From the NCBI RefSeq assembly GCF_030348505.1, contig NZ_JAUCFJ010000002.1, forward strand, positions 376,001 through 440,000: a DNA stretch of 64,000 bases, read 5' to 3'. This document shows, one piece after another, positions 1 to 8,312 of this stretch. The stretch is from Lysinibacillus sp. G4S2. Lineage in GTDB: Bacteria; Bacillota; Bacilli; Bacillales_A; Planococcaceae. The notes below the pieces were generated by a model. The model saw nothing but the letters and a program-made list of their open reading frames with translations, had not been told where the DNA came from and did no database searches. Numbering within the stretch: the first letter of the stretch is position 1; each line of letters opens with the position of its first letter. The translations under genes were made by a program, and so were the position numbers.

Positions 1-870
1 GGGATCTTACAGCATTTTAAAATTCTGCCTTTCATCATGAAGGGAATAGGTTTACTATTAAGTAAAATAAGTGGTATGGGAAAATTGGAATCATATAATG
101 CAGTTGCTTCTGCAATTGTAGGTCAATCTGAAGTATTCATTACTGTAAAAAAACAATTAGATAAGATCGCTCCACAGCGAATGTATACATTATGCGCATC
201 GGCAATGTCGACTGTTTCTATGTCAGTTGTTGGAGCATATATGACGATGATTGAACCAAAATATGTTGTAACGGCGATTGTGTTGAATTTGTTTGGTGGA
301 TTTATTATTGTTTCAATCATTAATCCGTATACAGTTGAAGAAAGCGAAGATATCTTAAAGATTGAAGATGAGCATAAGCAAACTTTCTTCCAAATGCTTG
401 GAGAATATATTATGGATGGATTTAAAGTAGCCGTTATTGTTGGAGCCATGCTTATCGGTTTCGTAGCATTAATGGATTTAATCAATTCACTATTTGATAT
501 GATTTTCGGTGTATCTTTCCAAGACATATTAGGTTATATTTTTGCACCAATCGCTTTCCTAATGGGTGTACCTTGGGCAGATGCTGTTACTGCTGGAGGA
601 ATCATGGCAACCAAATTAGTAACGAATGAATTTGTTGCAATGGCAAGCCTTGGAGAAGTAGCTAAGTCAATGAGTGCACATACACTAGGTATTATTTCTG
701 TATTTCTTGTATCCTTTGCAAATTTTGCATCGATCGGTATTATTTCCGGAGCGGTAAAAGGTTTGAATGCAAGGCAAGGGGATGTAGTTGCTCGTTTTGG
801 CTTAAAGTTGTTGTACGGAGCAACACTTGTTAGTATCTTAACGGCTACAATCGTTGGTATCGTTATTTAG
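1..870 (+). CDS. nupC: NupC-family concentrative nucleoside transporter (5' end outside window)
   Basis: The reading frame is open from base 1, so the gene begins upstream and only about the last 289 residues are here. The visible part has the C-terminal half of a concentrative nucleoside transporter: the conserved stretch around [10 protein letters not shown] near the start, followed by several hydrophobic segments and the [12 protein letters not shown] motif, which is typical of the family. These proteins import nucleosides with H+ or Na+ across the cytoplasmic membrane. A strong terminator follows about 50 bp after the stop, so this is the last gene of its unit. Substrate range cannot be told from the fragment. 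The family call is secure. Confidence 0.9.
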   Translation, partial: GILQHFKILPFIMKGIGLLLSKISGMGKLESYNAVASAIVGQSEVFITVKKQLDKIAPQRMYTLCASAMSTVSMSVVGAYMTMIEPKYVVTAIVLNLFGGFIIVSIINPYTVEESEDILKIEDEHKQTFFQMLGEYIMDGFKVAVIVGAMLIGFVALMDLINSLFDMIFGVSFQDILGYIFAPIAFLMGVPWADAVTAGGIMATKLVTNEFVAMASLGEVAKSMSAHTLGIISVFLVSFANFASIGIISGAVKGLNARQGDVVARFGLKLLYGATLVSILTATIVGIVI

Positions 871-921
871 TTTAGAAAAATCCAATATCGATTGTACTAA
901 ATTCCAAACGTTTGGGTTTAT

Positions 922-952
922 GCCTTCCACACATCTGTGGAGGGCTTTTATT
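922..952 (+). terminator. Rho-independent terminator after nupC
   Basis: Inverted repeat GCCTTCCACA / TGTGGAGGGC with a 4-base loop, followed by a T-rich run. It ends the nupC unit. Confidence 0.8.
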
Positions 953-1165
953 ATGCATTCAAATGGAAAAAAGGATTGGTGCATTGTCGCAAGCATCTCT
1001 TATGCAGTGGAGGGACCTGTGATCATATTAAATCAATCTCAGAAATTATGGGTGTTATTGTAAATCGTAATTTATTGTGAGTATCTGGTCTTTTTTTATG
1101 ATGATTTAAATCAGGGGTATTTATAGATAAAGGATAATTATTTATTGTTTTACGATAAAAAAGTA

Positions 1166-1194
1166 TTGACTAAGAATGTGTTATCGATTATTCT
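1166..1194 (+). promoter_or_regulatory. Likely sigma-A promoter of the DUF2975 unit
   Basis: TTGACT, a 17-base spacer and TATTCT lie about 30 bp before the start of the DUF2975 gene. The spacing and match are good for a vegetative promoter. It is read by eye only. Confidence 0.55.
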
Positions 1195-1224
1195 AACATT
1201 AGAAAGTTGAGAAGGCGGTGAGGT

Positions 1225-1704
1225 ATGAAACAGAAGGAATTAGCAAAGTGGTTAAAAATAATTATCGTATTTTGTTGGTTATTTGGTTTGTTGTTCTGTA
1301 TCTATGTTGGACCAGAAACAGGGAAGAATATATTGCTAGATTTTGATTCCTTAAAAGAGTTATATAAACCTTTTGTTGCTTTTATATGGATAACCGGCAT
1401 CCCTTACTTTCTTGCTTTATGTATAGGTTGGAGTATCTGTTCAGATATTAATGTAGGTAACGATTTTACATTAAAAAATGCAAATAGGTTAAAGCGTATA
1501 AGTGTTTTAGCAATGACAGAAGGAGTTTTATATGTTATCGCACTGCTTTATGTATTTATTAGTGGGAACTACAATACTAATCTTTTAATGATTCTTTTGC
1601 TTATTCTATTTTTTGCAGTAGTTATTTCTGTATTTACTTCTTTGCTTTCTTATTTGATGGGTAAAGCAAGTGAACTTAAAGAGGATAATGAATTAACAGT
1701 TTGA
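1225..1704 (+). CDS. DUF2975 membrane protein (YoaS-like)
   Basis: A 159-residue protein with four hydrophobic segments (about residues 11-28, 48-67, 92-112 and 119-144) and little else, matching the DUF2975 family (YoaS in Bacillus subtilis). Its function is not established. It is followed, 8 bases after its stop, by a small Cro/XRE-type regulator, the arrangement known for YoaS and YozG. The start is the ATG at 1225 behind a GGCGGTGAGG ribosome site. The pair probably forms one regulatory unit, with the HTH protein controlling the operon, but the signal sensed is unknown. Confidence 0.8.
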   Translation: MKQKELAKWLKIIIVFCWLFGLLFCIYVGPETGKNILLDFDSLKELYKPFVAFIWITGIPYFLALCIGWSICSDINVGNDFTLKNANRLKRISVLAMTEGVLYVIALLYVFISGNYNTNLLMILLLILFFAVVISVFTSLLSYLMGKASELKEDNELTV

Positions 1705-1712
1705 GGTGTAAC

Positions 1713-1922
1713 ATGGTTATCATAGTTAATCTTGATGTGATGCTAGCGAAAAGGAAAATGAGTGTTACGGTATTATCGGAAAAACTGGGTATCACAATGG
1801 CAAACGTCTCGATTCTAAAAAATGGAAAAGTAAAAGCAGTCAAATTTTCAACATTAGAAAAAATATGTGAAGTATTAGACTGTCAACCAGGTGATATTTT
1901 GGAATATCAAAAAAATAATTAA
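1713..1922 (+). CDS. Small XRE/Cro-type HTH regulator (YozG-like)
   Basis: The 69-residue product is almost entirely one Cro/C1-type helix-turn-helix domain: an N-terminal helix, then VLSEKLGITMANVSILKNGK as the HTH core and a C-terminal DCQPGDILEY stretch typical of the YozG group. I start it at the ATG at 1713 behind GAGGTG; a TTG at 1701 is also in frame but overlaps the preceding gene. It sits between DUF2975 and DUF3955 membrane proteins and very likely autoregulates this small operon. Confidence 0.8.
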   Translation: MVIIVNLDVMLAKRKMSVTVLSEKLGITMANVSILKNGKVKAVKFSTLEKICEVLDCQPGDILEYQKNN

Positions 1923-1947
1923 ACTAACTTTAATGGAGGAAGATATT

Positions 1948-2166
1948 ATGAAAATGAAATATGTAATCGCATCGACACCAATTCTTTTAGGAGTAATCTG
2001 TTTTATTGCAAAGGCTATCATTGGAAGTAGTGTAGCTGCTGATGGCACTTTAGAAGAACCTTTCTTCTTAATTCCAATAGGCTTTTTATTATTCTTCTTA
2101 GGGATTGTGTCATTAGCTGGTGTAGCATTGATTTCAATGTTTAAGAAAACACAAATTTCAAACTAA
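1948..2166 (+). CDS. DUF3955-like small membrane protein
   Basis: A 72-residue protein with two hydrophobic segments separated by DGTLEEPFFLIPIGFL, the conserved signature of DUF3955 proteins. No function is established. The ATG at 1948 has a good GGAGGA ribosome site; in-frame codons upstream of it overlap the HTH gene and lack a site. It is the last gene of the DUF2975-HTH unit and is followed by a terminator. The family assignment is from memory of the motif. Confidence 0.7.
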   Translation: MKMKYVIASTPILLGVICFIAKAIIGSSVAADGTLEEPFFLIPIGFLLFFLGIVSLAGVALISMFKKTQISN

Positions 2167-2201
2167 AATATTTTAAAAGGCTACTAACCGTTTAAACAAA
2201 T

Positions 2202-2237
2202 AACCAGGCGCTCATCGTGAGTACCTGGTTGTTTTTT
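2202..2237 (+). terminator. Terminator after the DUF2975/HTH/DUF3955 unit
   Basis: AACCAGG / CCTGGTT stem followed by GTTTTTTCG. Confidence 0.75.
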
Positions 2238-2245
2238 CGTTCGTT

Positions 2246-2340
2246 TTATAGGAATACTTTGAGGATTTATCGAAACAAAATCTCATTTTATCGAAACTAT
2301 TTGAGCTTTTATCGAAAAACAAGCACTTTCTATCAAGAAA
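2246..2340. repeat. 21-bp period array, TTTATCGAAAC type
   Basis: About four degenerate units, each starting CGAAAC or AGGAAT and ending TTTAT, repeat every 21 bp. Closely similar arrays lie at 25570-25668, 36055-36130 and 36805-36955, the last two in the opposite orientation. Non-coding, downstream of convergent genes. Confidence 0.75.
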
Positions 2341-2463
2341 TCAACTACAAATTGTGGTGAAGAGTTTGTAGCGTAGGGCTACTCGACGCTCCCGTAGCGG
2401 AAATCATAGCCTTCTAATTTAATTAGGATGGAAAAAAATCAACACACCTGATAAAAGATATGT

Positions 2464-3018
2464 TTACGATAAATAAAGCTGATACATTGAAGTTTCTTCA
2501 TCCAAAGATTTTGCAATGTCAAAAGCTTCTTGCTGAGTTTTGTTATTTTGAATAATTTCATACATAAATCGTATTAAAAACATTAGATTTGCATTGCCAT
2601 CTATGTAATCATTTGGGGCGATATAAGAATGACAGCCACTTTTTAAAAATGCTGATGCTAATTGTTCAACACCTAATGTACAGCCAGCAGCGATAACTTT
2701 TATATCATTTAATTTTGAATAACGCATTACTTCCTCAGGACCAAAAAATTCTCCTCGGGGCTCGTCTCCTTCATAAGCATCTTCTCCTAGCTCATTCATA
2801 CATAATCTACCTTCATCACCATGGAAATCTAGAATTAAATAATCAATCTTTTCGTCTCGATCTTCTCCTGATAACAAATCTATAAGGTCATTGGGTCTGC
2901 CTATCCAATGTACTGTAACTCTTGCTCCAAAGTACTCAAGGGTAGAACGTAAGGCATACGCTTCCATATCAGTATTTGGACCAACTGCTAAACTAACATA
3001 TAATTCTGGTTTACTCAT
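2464..3018 (-). CDS. Small stand-alone caspase-like (CHAT/metacaspase-type) protein
   Basis: The 184-residue product has the layout of a caspase-fold peptidase: a strand ending in YLILDFHGDEG with a candidate catalytic His66, then IKVIAAGCTLG with candidate Cys113, and a GCHSYIAPNDYIDGNANLM segment like the region that follows the active site in CHAT-type domains. The N-terminal half (DMEAYALRSTLEYFG) fits the first helix of the fold. No signal peptide, membrane segment or recruiting domain is present, so it would be cytoplasmic. The ATG at 3018 has an AAAAGGGG site. It stands alone next to a decayed toxin-antitoxin-like cassette. The family call is my reading of the His/Cys pattern; protease activity is not shown, and an inactive fold is possible. 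Confidence 0.55.
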   Translation of the reverse strand: MSKPELYVSLAVGPNTDMEAYALRSTLEYFGARVTVHWIGRPNDLIDLLSGEDRDEKIDYLILDFHGDEGRLCMNELGEDAYEGDEPRGEFFGPEEVMRYSKLNDIKVIAAGCTLGVEQLASAFLKSGCHSYIAPNDYIDGNANLMFLIRFMYEIIQNNKTQQEAFDIAKSLDEETSMYQLYLS

Positions 3019-3057
3019 TCTAAAAACCCCTTTTATTATATTTCTATTTGTAAAAAT

Positions 3058-3135
3058 ACTAGCTCATCACCATAACGTGTGGTTGATTTCCGTTCCGGCT
3101 GGGCGCTTACTTGGGGGCATCCGATAATCCGGAAT
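3058..3135. repeat. Partial copy of the dispersed mosaic repeat (right arm, inverted)
   Basis: Begins GCTCATCACCATAACGTG, then runs through GATTTCCGTTCCGGCTGGGC to a GGGGGCATCCGATAA end. It is the boundary sequence of the mosaic element seen in fuller form at 10740, 17940, 47862, 58772 and 60240, here without the 37-bp units. Confidence 0.7.
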
Positions 3136-3480
3136 ACGGGTTATATAACAGTATTTTACAATTGTAAATTATAATTGTTTGGAAATTATTTAACAAATAA
3201 TCGTCCCCATAAATAAGAAACTTAAGAGACAAAAAATAGATAACCTTACTTAATCCGCTAGTACGTTTAGAGACGTACTTGTAAGTGCCAATAGAAAGGT
3301 AATAGGGTGTTTAAGTAATAAATCGAATAAATCATCATATATAAAAGAAACAGCTAATAGAGAATGTCCAGTTCGGTTTTATCCTATATTAACGGACCTA
3401 ATGAGCGTGAAGTTGTACACAAATAAATAGTAGATCAAATATAGAAAATTGGCTGGAATGGTAGAGAGGGGAAATAAAAT
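3136..3480. other. Intergenic region with one palindrome
   Basis: No gene is supported. A perfect 14-bp palindrome TTTACAATTGTAAA lies at 3155-3168, about 140 bp upstream of the caspase-like gene, and could be an operator. The rest is AT-rich with stops in all frames. Confidence 0.4.
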
Positions 3481-3615
3481 ATGGAAGAACAAAAACAAAT
3501 GACTATGTATGATATTTTAGAACAACCAATTAAAAAACCATCCACAGATGTTAATAAGATTGTTGATAAGAAATTAAAAGGCCCTCGTAAAAAGGGGTAT
3601 ATTGTGCGGAGATAG
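3481..3615 (+). CDS. Hypothetical 44-residue basic protein
   Basis: A short frame with a plausible ribosome site (GAGAGGGGAAA, about 8 bases before the ATG). The product begins MEEQKQMTMYDILE and ends in a basic KKLKGPRKKGYIVRR tail, so it may bind nucleic acid. I do not recognise the family. What follows to 4143 has stops in all frames and looks like degraded accessory DNA. It may be a true small gene or the remaining start of a longer lost one. Confidence 0.35.
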   Translation: MEEQKQMTMYDILEQPIKKPSTDVNKIVDKKLKGPRKKGYIVRR

Positions 3616-4143
3616 TATTGATATGAGTTAAGTTAGCAGCAATAAAAATAAAGCATACTTACACTTTGGAATGAAATTCATGCAGCTTTAGAGGGAAGTG
3701 ATACTGATAATAATTAGGGGATTGTATTCACATACTGTTAATACAGAAATAGTTGGATTAATGCGCTACTATCGGTTAAGCTACCGGAGTTATGAAAAGA
3801 GATAAATGAAGAGTTGATGAAGTGTACTTGAAAATTAATCAAAGCATATATTTTGTCTAAGTGTGTTTTAATGCTTAACCTTGTTTGATACAGGTTTGTT
3901 TAATCTTGCGAACTCAAGCTAACGGAGCGTCATCCATACAGAAAAATATTGATAAACTAATTATTTAAACTTAATTATTTGGAGTGTCTTTATAAATAAT
4001 TTGAATAACTGGGTTCTGCGATTTTTATAAATTTATTATCTTGTGTTAAATGTGTTTATTTGTTATGTTTAAGGTGGTGAGGGATTTATCTTTTAGGATT
4101 AATATTTTATCTATCGTATCGATTTTTAAAGGGAGTGTTGTAT
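3616..4143. other. Gene-poor region, probably degraded
   Basis: No frame of useful length has a ribosome site. Very AT-rich; it carries the likely promoter region of the HTH gene at 4144. Nothing else can be supported. Confidence 0.4.
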
Positions 4144-4449
4144 ATGAATATTAATGCCGTTGTTGTGGAGAAATTAAATCAATGGAAAAATGAGAGCGGG
4201 ATTACTAATCGTGAATTGGCAGAAATGCTAGGTGTTACAGACGCATTGGTTGGTCAATATTTAAACCGGAAAAAACAATTACCTAATACAAGATTTGAAC
4301 AAGTAGCCCAAATAATAGGTGTCACTTTAGATGATTTATTAGCAGGAGAAGAACCATACAAAATACATTTACGCGGTAAAATATCTAACTTTTCAGGGCA
4401 ACTTGGAATAGACAGAGTTATTTCTAAAATTGAGGAACAATACCTCTAA
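4144..4449 (+). CDS. XRE-family HTH regulator of the decayed cassette
   Basis: The 101-residue protein has a Cro/C1-type HTH at about residues 17-60 (ITNRELAEMLGVTDALVGQY) and a C-terminal tail with HLRGKISNFSGQLG. The regulator at 32750 has the same layout, including a matching NLRGKLTNRRSR tail, so the two are homologues of one subfamily. I start at the ATG at 4144 behind AAAGGGAGTG; an in-frame GTG at 4135 overlaps that site. In the intact cassette the metallopeptidase gene follows at once; here an IS4-family element is inserted 38 bp after the stop. It is probably the repressor or antitoxin partner of the broken genes downstream, and is itself intact. Confidence 0.85.
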   Translation: MNINAVVVEKLNQWKNESGITNRELAEMLGVTDALVGQYLNRKKQLPNTRFEQVAQIIGVTLDDLLAGEEPYKIHLRGKISNFSGQLGIDRVISKIEEQYL

Positions 4450-4487
4450 TAATGAATAATTTAATTTAATCTAATTTTATATTTTTT

Positions 4488-5742
4488 CACGCGTGTTGAT
4501 TATCTAATTTCTTCCAATAAAAATTATACAAAAAGAGAGATTCTCATGTAAAATGTTAGTTACTACACAAACAATTACGAAATGAGGAATCTCTCTTGAA
4601 CAAGAATAACACGATTTTTACACTCATTCAAACCTTTCTTTCAGAGGAAGAATGGCAATCAATCTTAAGCGAATTCGGTTATGTAGAAACAGCACGAAAA
4701 TGTACAGTTCCCACGCTCATTTCGTATTTAATTGGTGCTGCCACGAACGAGTGGAAAAGTTTACGCCACGCAGCGGATGTGGGTCCAAGTAACGGTCTTG
4801 TTTCGGTGAATCATTCATCGCTTTCTAAACATTTAAAGGCACTTGATTATGGCATCATCAAACGAATTTTTGAAGTGATTGTCGGGAAGCTCAACCGTGC
4901 AGCTCGTCGTAAATTGAAATTGCCGAAAAGATTATTAGCCGTTGATTCAACTACCATTACAGTAGGCAAAACAAGATTACCTTGGGCTGTCTATCACGGC
5001 GAACGTTCAGGAATCAAATTACATGTTAGTTTTACTAATGAAACTGCGATGCCCTTAAAAGTCGTAGAAACAACCGGTTTAAAACATGATGGTCCCATTG
5101 GCGAATTCCTTGAAGATAAAAGGTTTATCCTCGTTTGTGACCGTGCCTACTTTTCTATTGATAAAGTCGATCGCTACCTGAAAGAATATCAACATTTTGT
5201 GTTACGTTTAAAAGACAATGTGCAATTAAATCGCAAAAATCGCTCCAAGGTAGTCGTACCAACGATTCCAATGTGACAGCTGATTTTACTTGTACGCTTG
5301 GGACGCCACAAAAACAAACGAAAAAACGCCATCGTGTCGTTCAATTCATAGATCATGAAGATAAAGAAATACGTGTCGTGACAAGTTTAATGGATATCAC
5401 CGCTGAAGAAATTGCCAACATGTATAAGTCACGTTGGGCGATTGAAAATTTTTTCCGTTGGATTAAACAAAACTTGAACGTACCTGTTCTATTCGGAACA
5501 ACAAAAAATGCTGTATTCAATCAGCTATTCGTAGTCCTTATTGCCTATGTTTGTTTGAAATTTCTTCATACACAAGGGAATAAGAAAAATAATATCAAAC
5601 CCTTATCATTCGTAGGTTTTACACGGATGTTTCTTTGTGCTGCCCTGCCAATAGAATGGCGAATCAGTGAAAGAAATCCTGGTGTTTCATTGGAACATAA
5701 ATCATTCAACTACTGTATAATTTTGGTTAATCAACACGTGTG
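4488..5742 (+). mobile_element. IS4-family insertion sequence, 1255 bp
   Basis: The ends are inverted repeats: CACGCGTGTTGATTA on the left and, read inward from the right, CACACGTGTTGATTA (14 of 15 identical). Both are bordered by the 9-bp direct repeat ATATTTTTT. The single transposase gene occupies nearly the whole element. The right inverted repeat overlaps the transposase stop codon. The element separates the HTH gene from the ImmA/IrrE-type gene of the cassette. Confidence 0.9.
4534..4596 (+). promoter_or_regulatory. Inverted repeat around the transposase ribosome site
   Basis: AGAGAGATTCTCAT at 4534-4547 can pair with ATGAGGAATCTCTCT at 4582-4596, which contains the GAGG ribosome site and touches the TTG start. 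A transcript entering from outside the IS would fold the site away; one starting inside would not. This is the known way in which several IS4-family elements avoid activation by read-through. The pairing is seen; its role is inferred. Confidence 0.6.
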
Positions 5743-5743
5743 A
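4596..5743 (+). pseudogene. IS4-family DDE transposase, frameshifted
   Basis: Two overlapping frames (4596-5276 and 5273-5743) together give one full-length transposase of about 380 residues. The first holds the first two DDE aspartates (LLAVDSTTI and LVCDRAYFS); the second holds the Y-x2-R-x3-E-x6-K motif in MYKSRWAIENFFRWIKQNL with the catalytic Glu. The frame changes at about 5240-5250. No A6/A7 slippery run is present there, so programmed frameshifting is unlikely, and IS4-family transposases are normally one frame. The start is TTG at 4596. As read, the enzyme is broken, although target duplications and ends look fresh. Confidence 0.85.
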
Positions 5744-5768
5744 TATTTTTTATCGAAAGGGTGATAAG

Positions 5769-6543
5769 ATGTCAGAAAAAATAAAATTCACTGATCTTCT
5801 AATGGAGTTTGGTGAACAATTAGCTGAAATTACAGCTAGGCGTATGTTAGAAAATAATTTCGGTTCATCCACTTTTATCGGAGCCTATATTGAGCAGTTT
5901 GTGAGAAATTTAGGTAAATCAGCAATTATCTATGAATATATGAATGATCCATTTTTATTTGGTGGAAAGTTCAATATTATAAAGATGGAAAAGAAGACAG
6001 TTATGTTTTTATTAATACATATCAATCGTATAGAGTTCAATACTTTACTTTAGCTCATGAATTATTTCATTTAACTCCTGAGCATGAGAAATTAATTAAA
6101 GCGTTTGATGCGAACAATTCTAACAATGATGAAAATCTAAAAAAGTCGTTGAACGTTCAGCGGATCGTTTTGCAGCGACTTTATTATTACCGGAAAACTT
6201 AGTTAAAGGTATTTGGGAAAACTCATTGATGAAGTGAAAGACCAAGAAAGAATTATCTATAACCTTGCAGACATGAGTTGTGCACCGTATGAAGCTGTTG
6301 TGAGAAGATTAGTTGAGTTAAACTTACATACATCAAGAAAGTTAGACAAATCATTTAAAGACAAAATCAAGAATTATAAAGATAGTGATTGGGAAAAAGA
6401 GCGCATTGATTTTATGGCTATCCCTAGTCCTCTTGATATTGCAATAATTGATAATGAAAAGCTGTATAAGCAAAGAATAGAAGACACCTACTCCTAATCC
6501 CTCAACTTCTGATGAAGAAGATCCGTTGAAGGAATTTTTATAG
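5769..6543 (+). pseudogene. ImmA/IrrE-type metallopeptidase (COG2856), frameshifted
   Basis: Starts at the ATG at 5769 behind GAAAGGGTG. Joining frames gives a protein similar in order to the intact one at 33084: an N-terminal helical part, then FTLAHELFHLTPEHE with the HExxH zinc motif, ERSADRFAATLLLPENLV, and a helical C-terminal half ending TSDEEDPLKEFL. Single-base shifts occur at about 5970-5985, 6135-6150 and 6215-6230, with another near 6480, and no extra stop is seen in the corrected frame. It would have been the second gene of the cassette, cut off from its HTH gene by the IS. Decay and sequencing error are both possible. Confidence 0.8.
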
Positions 6544-6580
6544 AATAGTACTGGTTATAATTGGAAGGTGGAGGGTGAAA

Positions 6581-7272
6581 ATGAAGAAGGGATACGGCTT
6601 ACGTAATACCAATAAAGTATTAGACGAAAATGTATTTTTAGTACTTACTACTCTAATGATTTTAGTTTTATACGATTATTGGACAAACTAGGTGGTATTA
6701 TGTTCGTAGATGCTGCTGTTCTTGATGAATTGTTAGTAACCAATAAATTTCGACCGATTTTAACCGATTTATTTCAGCGGGGAATATTGATGTTATGCGA
6801 TCCAGAAAATAAATATTCAGAAATTTCCGATAAAGTCGAATTGACAGATGAAGAACGAAGTATTTATCGTTTTGAACTAAGAAATATTAGGTCTGAATTC
6901 AACAAAATTGAAGCAGCTAAATCTAAAGCAAATCCTAATCGTCGGAAACCTAAAAATGATGGGGAAGCGCATCACTTGCTTTAGCTAGAGTTCTGCATTT
7001 ACCCATTATCTGTACAGATGATACGAGCGTTCCGCATGTAATTAAACAGTTAGAATTGCAAATTGTAACTAATTCTGATAGTGAAGAAAATCTGAGTTTA
7101 TTCGAACATATGGATTATATGATTTATGTGAAGAGTTAATTATAGGTGGGGTAGTCACAAAGACAGCGTTGAAAAAATCTATAAAAATGCAATAAAAGGC
7201 GACCGGAATGAAGAACATAAGTTGGGTAAATTCAACTCAATTCCAGAACCAGTAAACATAACGGACAAATGA
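6581..7272 (+). pseudogene. PIN-domain protein, frameshifted (third gene of decayed cassette)
   Basis: The ATG at 6581 has a GGTGGAGGG site. After correcting shifts at about 6642, 6975, 7115 and 7175 the product reads as a PIN-type nuclease: VLDENVFL (first acidic residue), FVDAAVLDELL (second), GEAHSLALARVL (third) and ICTDD (fourth). The order and spacing match the PIN protein at 33814, though a longer charged C-terminus (KGDRNEEHKLGKFNSIPEP) follows here. PIN domains cut RNA and are common toxins. As read, the gene cannot make a full product. Confidence 0.7.
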
Positions 7273-7375
7273 AATACATATTAGAGGCTAGGACAAACCT
7301 CATTTTTCTGCAGCGAAATTGAGTAGAGCGCAACGCAGCGACAGAAATCTTTAATGAGCTGCAGTTTTGAGATTT
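7273..7375. other. Short AT-rich spacer after the decayed cassette
   Basis: Contains a GAGGCTAGGACAAACCTC inverted repeat at about 7284-7301 without a clear T tract. No gene. Confidence 0.3.
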
Positions 7376-7379
7376 GTCG

Positions 7380-7468
7380 AGAACTTTTGATTGTTTATCC
7401 AACTTTATCGATTTATCAACCAACTTTTTAATTTATCGACCAACTTTTGAAAAATATCGACATCTATC
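7380..7468. repeat. Degenerate 21-bp period array, TTTATCGACCAACTTTT type
   Basis: Four to five units with TTATC or TATCG followed by (A/G)ACCAACTTTT recur at 20-21 bp. Same period and ATC core as the other arrays, different flanking bases. Confidence 0.6.
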
Positions 7469-7815
7469 TTCATGCAACGCTTCGACCGCACTAATGATTT
7501 ACGTCGCTTATGACAAAAACATATTTTTTACGCAAAATTTAAAAACTTAACATCAAAAAACGCGAGAAATCAACGTTTCTAAATTGAATTATCGTGCTTT
7601 TTAAGGTTTTGACCAGTTTTGTCCCACCCACTTTAAATTTTTCTTTAAATAATTGAACTGAGATTTTATTCAGAGGAAATAATTGGTGGAGTGCCCAATG
7701 AGAAGTAAACACCAGAATTACTTTGTTTTATGTTTTGAAACAATCTTTAAAAAACATCCTCTCTCATGCGATTTTAAAACACACGATATGCACACGACAC
7801 GAAAATCACATAAAA
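7469..7815. other. Intergenic, no gene supported
   Basis: AT-rich with stops in all frames. No ribosome site or promoter pair that I would defend. Confidence 0.3.
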
Positions 7816-7846
7816 AATCACCCTCCAATAATGAAGGGTGATTTGT
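7816..7846. terminator. Hairpin AATCACCCT / AGGGTGATT
   Basis: Nine-base stem with A-rich left and T-containing right flanks. It could end transcripts from either side, but no gene next to it is intact. Confidence 0.5.
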
Positions 7847-7879
7847 TCAAAAGCCGTGTGGCTGTAAGATTAAAATTAA

Positions 7880-8020
7880 AAAAGCCGCGTATGCCGTAGT
7901 TATTATAGAAAGTTTTAAACCACCACTCCTCAAAGTGGGTGTTCGCAGAAGCTTTCCTGCTTATCCTCATGCACCTTGGTGTGAGGCCCGTCATTCCAAC
8001 TCCAATAATAAAACTCCTTT
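7880..8020. ncRNA. Candidate structured RNA, family not assigned
   Basis: About 140 bases fold into three neat hairpins: CCACCACT / AGTGGGTG at 7920-7941, GCAG / CTGC at 7946-7960, and CCTCATGCACC / GGTGTGAGG at 7965-7986. AGTTATTAT near 7900 and ATAATAAAACT near 8006-8016 can pair to close the whole. It carries no reading frame and is GC-richer than its surroundings. The strand is uncertain. It is not a match I can name; Bacillaceae-1-like loops (ATCCT) are a loose possibility. It is followed by PhnA-like coding sequence 290 bp later. Confidence 0.45.
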
Positions 8021-8312
8021 TACAGCTTAAAGGTTAAAACTTAATATTGTACGAACAATGCAGCCTTTAAGGATATAATAAATGATGATAAACAAACTTG
8101 CAAGTAAGATGGTTTGCGTAAAAAGTCAATGGGCGAGAGTTCCAAATCATTTAAGACTGGAATGAAAATCCCCAAAATACTTGAAGCTGCTCATATATTA
8201 TTCACAAATGAGAACGAAAAATACGAACAACCTTTGCTAAATAGGACGAATTATGTAAAGATAGGAGCATAAATAGGATTTACCTAGTAAAAAGTTAAGG
8301 GAGGAAGCTGAA
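8021..8312. other. Intergenic spacer before the PhnA-like gene
   Basis: No frame with a start site; AT-rich. The last 20 bases hold the AGGGAGGAA ribosome site of the next gene. Confidence 0.3.

Larger units (their letters stand above)
4479..5751. repeat. 9-bp target-site duplication flanking the IS4-family element
   Basis: ATATTTTTT occurs at 4479-4487 and again at 5743-5751, directly abutting the two terminal inverted repeats. A 9-bp duplication is in the size range for IS4-family elements and marks the insertion point between the HTH and metallopeptidase genes. Confidence 0.8.

Noticed and set aside
854-1063. 69-codon frame after nupC
   Set aside because: Overlaps the nupC end and reads straight through its terminator; no ribosome site.
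4596-5743. Programmed frameshift producing an OrfAB-type transposase
   Set aside because: IS4-family transposases are made from one frame and no slippery A6/A7 run lies at the shift.
7880-8020. 6S RNA, tmRNA or T-box leader
   Set aside because: The three short hairpins do not give the long bulged 6S rod, no tRNA-like end is seen, and the T-box AGGGTGGNACCGCG core is missing.
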